Source of the DNA: Gymnogyps californianus
Lineage: Eukaryota > Chordata > Aves > Accipitriformes > Cathartidae
Direction of reading: 5' to 3'
DNA length: 64,000 bases
NCBI RefSeq assembly: GCF_018139145.2
Contig: NC_059475.1
Location: 8,425,937-8,489,936, forward strand
Part shown: in pieces, positions 60,601 through 64,000 of the stretch
Position numbering within the stretch: the stretch's first letter is position 1
Layout: every line of letters begins with the position of its first letter
Translations under genes and position numbers: made by a program
The notes under the pieces: model-generated
The model's database searches: none
What the model was told of the DNA's origin: nothing
Seen by the model: only the letters and a program-made list of their open reading frames with translations

Positions 60601-63600
60601 TGGCTTACAGTGCTCATCTCTAAAGGTGTTCATGAGTATGCTGTTATTATTAAATCTGTTTAGGCTAGTGCATTATACACTGCAGCAGAGTTTACAGAAT
60701 TCTGGACAAGGGTACTATCATTTTTATTTAGTTTCTTCACGTTACTTTTTTTTAGTATGTTGTTCCTTTTTTTGTTGTATTTATCTTTTACTTACTTAAG
60801 CATTCATGAAATGATTCAGAAAAAGATGAAATAAAAAACAATATCATCTAATCTTCTTGTATGCATTCCTGGGTTTCAGTGTTGTGAAATGGAGCCATAG
60901 TGCAAGGAAGTTATAGCAAAGAGTTCTGTGACTTGACTGTAGGGTTTACTTCTGTGTATGTGAAGTAGAGAATATATTCTCATGGGTTAAAAAAAAATAC
61001 CCCTTAGAGTACTTTCAGTTAACCTTTTTTATTTCATAAAACAGAGAAATATTACTTCCCTTTTCTCTTCACACAATTCTCGTTTATCCTGGGTTGACAT
61101 CCATTTGGTCCTTTTGAATGTCAAAGAAAAATTTCCGTAGAACAGCCTTACCTGGAGAAGGAAATAAATTGTTGTACAAGGGGCACTGAAAGGAGAAAAA
61201 TTCTGTATCCAGTCATTTGTGTTCTTTAACAATAGACCTTGTCTTCACAAGTGTTTACAATCAAAATAGAATCCTCCCCCCTTTTGGGAGTAGGGCCCTT
61301 TAAACTGACATTTATATAATACATTATTGAAAAGAAAATATTTACCCTTCCTGACTTACCATCTGGTGTCCTTTAAATACTAAAAATTAACATAATGAAA
61401 AAGAGCCTTAAATTCATGTGAGTTTAAACTGTTTGAATATCCTTGCAGTTAGAGATCAACAGTGAATCATACTCCCTTTGATATTTTTTTATTTCATGTT
61501 TCTTTAATCATACCTGTGATGATATTGCATTGCAAAATAATTGCATAAAACCATGTGAACAACATATTTATTGATACATAAATAGATAATGTTTTAAATT
61601 CTTAAGTACTATTAATTATACAGTTATTGAAACCCATAAGGATCAAAGGATTTTATGTAAGAGGGATTTCACATACAGCTTGGATTACGTTGCTAAATAA
61701 TAGCACAGTAGTACTTCTTTAGCATTGTAAAATAGCTTAGAGAGGAGTATGATGCCCATAGTTGGTGTAATGCATTGGTAATTAAGAGGGTGTGAGGTTA
61801 AGCTTCATTAACTGCTGTGGGATTGTATCTTGGATTTTATTATCCCCTAGAGAACATAAGAAGTGAGAGAGGTCAAACTGTTAGAATCTGATTTTGCTTC
61901 GTGCATCTGCCAAAATAAGGCAGGCAAAGTAACGTGGCAGCAAACACAGAAAGACCTGGATTGCTAGCGGATACGGGTTGTACACCATTTTATTACAAAG
62001 GTAAAAGATTTATTAATGAAATAAATTATTTCACGTTTGCAATAAAACGTTCATAAGCTTGGTTTGTAGGAAACAAAATTATTTTAATTGCATTGTCATT
62101 TAGTATTAGCATTTTAGAAAACCATTTTTTTCCCCAAACTTATTTTTTTTATTTTAAAACATAGCAACAAGCTTCCTTCTCTCTTTTTTCCTTCTTACTA
62201 CATCTCAGTCTAAACACAGATGAATGCCCCAACTAAACCGCACTTAGTAACTTTAGCACTTGTCTGCCTTTTTGTGTATTCATCCTGCATAGCAAAGACT
62301 TGTATTTTAGTTGACCCCACCAAATGCTGTGTATTTTCTTTTTTTTATTTTAACTAATGCACTGCTACATGCTTTTGGTTTTTTATATACCTTATGAGAG
62401 ATTTGTCTTTTTTTAGCCTGGGAGAATGTAACAGTTCTGAGGATTTGACACACTGATGCCACAAAATTGTCGGTCTCAAAGCTTTTCAAAGCTGTATGAT
62501 GTGGGAGCTGAGATATTTTTAAGCAGAAATAGGTTAAATAGAGATATTATGGGCTGATAAATCAACTCTCCTTTTCTTAGTCTTTTGTTTAAATAGCACT
62601 TTTATTTCCAAATTCTGGATGAAATTTTAGAAGTAACTTTTAAACATTTTAATAATCTTGTATTCTTCTGAAATTCTGATTTTGATTCTAAGAATATACA
62701 TTTATTTAACTCTAAATAGGCTCACAGTCCCAAATCCTTTTTTAAATTCTGATAATTTCAGCAGAATTTAAGTGCTTTTTATATGTGATAGAGAAGTACA
62801 GTTCTCAAACATAATTAATGATTTAATAAAACTGCTGGAAACTAGTGTCTTTGTTTCTCAATTTGTAATGAATCTGGGAGAAAGGGAGTTGTGCTAAAGC
62901 CCTGCTCTTGAATCTCCCACACGCAGATATTTTGAGGAAAAGCCCAGGCTTAGCCATCTTTAAATGTCACTCATAGAAACCATGCCCTCCACTGCTCTCC
63001 ATATGTGCTCTGCTGTATAGTTTTCAGTTCAATTTTTGTATAGCTGTGCCAGAAGAAGCCTGTGTTGTGTGGCTAGTTTGGCTGTTGGTCTCCTTCACCC
63101 TTTCCTTAACTCTTTTATTTTCCCTTCTATTTTTAAGAATGATCTAAGAACTGATGAATGCTTTGTAGTTCTTGGACAGTAATGAAACCTTTCATGACAC
63201 TGAAGAGTTGTGAAGTATATATCCAACCAGCCAGCCTTTATCTTTGAGAATATACCTATGTTATGACAACTGGAGACTTTTTCTCACTTAGGTGTTCTGT
63301 ATCACTCAGGCATGATCACGTTTGGAAAGAGCTATTTCCTTGAAACAAAGAATAGCATTTAATTTGCAGTGTCAGAAGAGGGGAAAGCCTTTTATTCCAG
63401 TTCTAGTTATCATGAAGATAAAAAGAAGATATGAAGACAAAAAGAAATGTTTGGATCATTTCAATTTCAATTTTTTCAATATTGGCCGTAAAGCACATTT
63501 ATATGAGTGTGTTCTGTGTCTGTAATTCTCCCCAGTCCCAAGCCTACTAACCAATTTTAAGCTCTCTCCCTTTCCAAATGTGCTTATACAGAGATCTAGT

Positions 63601-64000
63601 TAAAAGATTTTTGAAAATTATGGACTGGGATACATGAATCAGTACACCCTAAGAAAACACAACATTAGCGATCACCTATGTATTCTGTTTAGTCTTTTAC
63701 CAGGCTAATGAAAGCATGCACGTTGACTTCTAATCAATGTAGACATACCTTCAAACAGCAACCACGTGTTCTGCCTCTCTTTACAGTTTAGTGTAAATGG
63801 GAGGGAAACAGGGGTAAACAGAAGCTGGGATAACAGTGATAAAGTTAGGATGCAAATCTGGAGGTAAACAATCTTTATTAATTCTGTTCATTAATCTTTA
63901 TCTAAAATGTGTTCAAATTACAGATATACCCAGACCATGAATAGGATTGGAAATTTTTTTCCTAGTTGTGCTTAAGTACAACATCTTGGAGTGTATTTAA
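54604..64000 (+). other. ELP4: ELP4 intron 3 (partial, at least 9.4 kb)
   Basis: AT-rich sequence with no exon matching the rest of ELP4 and no clear CR1 or LTR copy. A locally more exon-like patch at about 58140-58980 has several short open frames (for example 58255-58479) that I cannot assign. Homopolymer runs are short. No other gene is visible, although the vertebrate PAX6 regulatory landscape extends into later ELP4 introns, so conserved noncoding elements could be present and would not be recognisable without alignment. Confidence 0.7.

Noticed and set aside
1..64000. tRNA, rRNA, CRISPR array or prokaryote-type operon
   Set aside because: Nothing of the kind is visible; the exon-intron structure and CR1/LTR content show vertebrate nuclear DNA.

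Overview
This is vertebrate nuclear DNA from a bird. The coding sequence is split into short exons with GT/AG introns. The repeats are avian: a 5'-truncated CR1 LINE ending in the usual octamer-type tail, two antisense CR1 copies, and three solo LTRs of ERVL type, each flanked by a perfect 5-bp target-site duplication. The LTR families resemble those widespread in neoavian genomes; I cannot name the species.

The window holds the head-to-head gene pair IMMP1L (minus strand) and ELP4 (plus strand), which share a CpG-island promoter at about 33.8-34.6 kb. In vertebrates this pair lies in the PAX6-ELP4-IMMP1L-DNAJC24 synteny block. IMMP1L runs right to left: a probable noncoding first exon near 34.15-34.23 kb, then coding exons at 16999-17136, 16117-16205, 15066-15192 and 1533-1643. 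These encode residues 1-144 of a protein that is about 166 residues long in human. The last coding exon should lie beyond the left edge. ELP4 runs left to right: exon 1 (34324-34495), a 36-nt exon 2 (40421-40456) and exon 3 (54482-54603), together residues 1-110. I found no exon 4 in the remaining 9.4 kb, so the gene continues off the right edge. All splice phases join without a frame break.

The two genes are not in one pathway. IMMP1L is a catalytic subunit of the mitochondrial inner-membrane peptidase. ELP4 is a subunit of the Elongator complex, which modifies wobble uridines of tRNA. They share only the promoter region.

About 98 percent of the window is intron. The IMMP1L side has few recognisable mobile elements (one good CR1, one very old CR1). 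ELP4 intron 1 has an antisense CR1 with a readable reverse-transcriptase C-terminus, and ELP4 intron 2 has three solo LTRs within 5.6 kb. The middle LTR (1152 bp, antisense to ELP4) carries a degenerate tandem array of about 45-60-bp units. No tRNA, rRNA, CRISPR or prokaryote-type system is visible. Apart from the exons listed here and a CR1 fragment, the longer open reading frames are chance frames in the CpG island, introns or repeats. The most notable observations are the LTR cluster, the LTR-internal minisatellite, the cysteine-rich IMMP1L protein, and several perfect inverted repeats in the introns.
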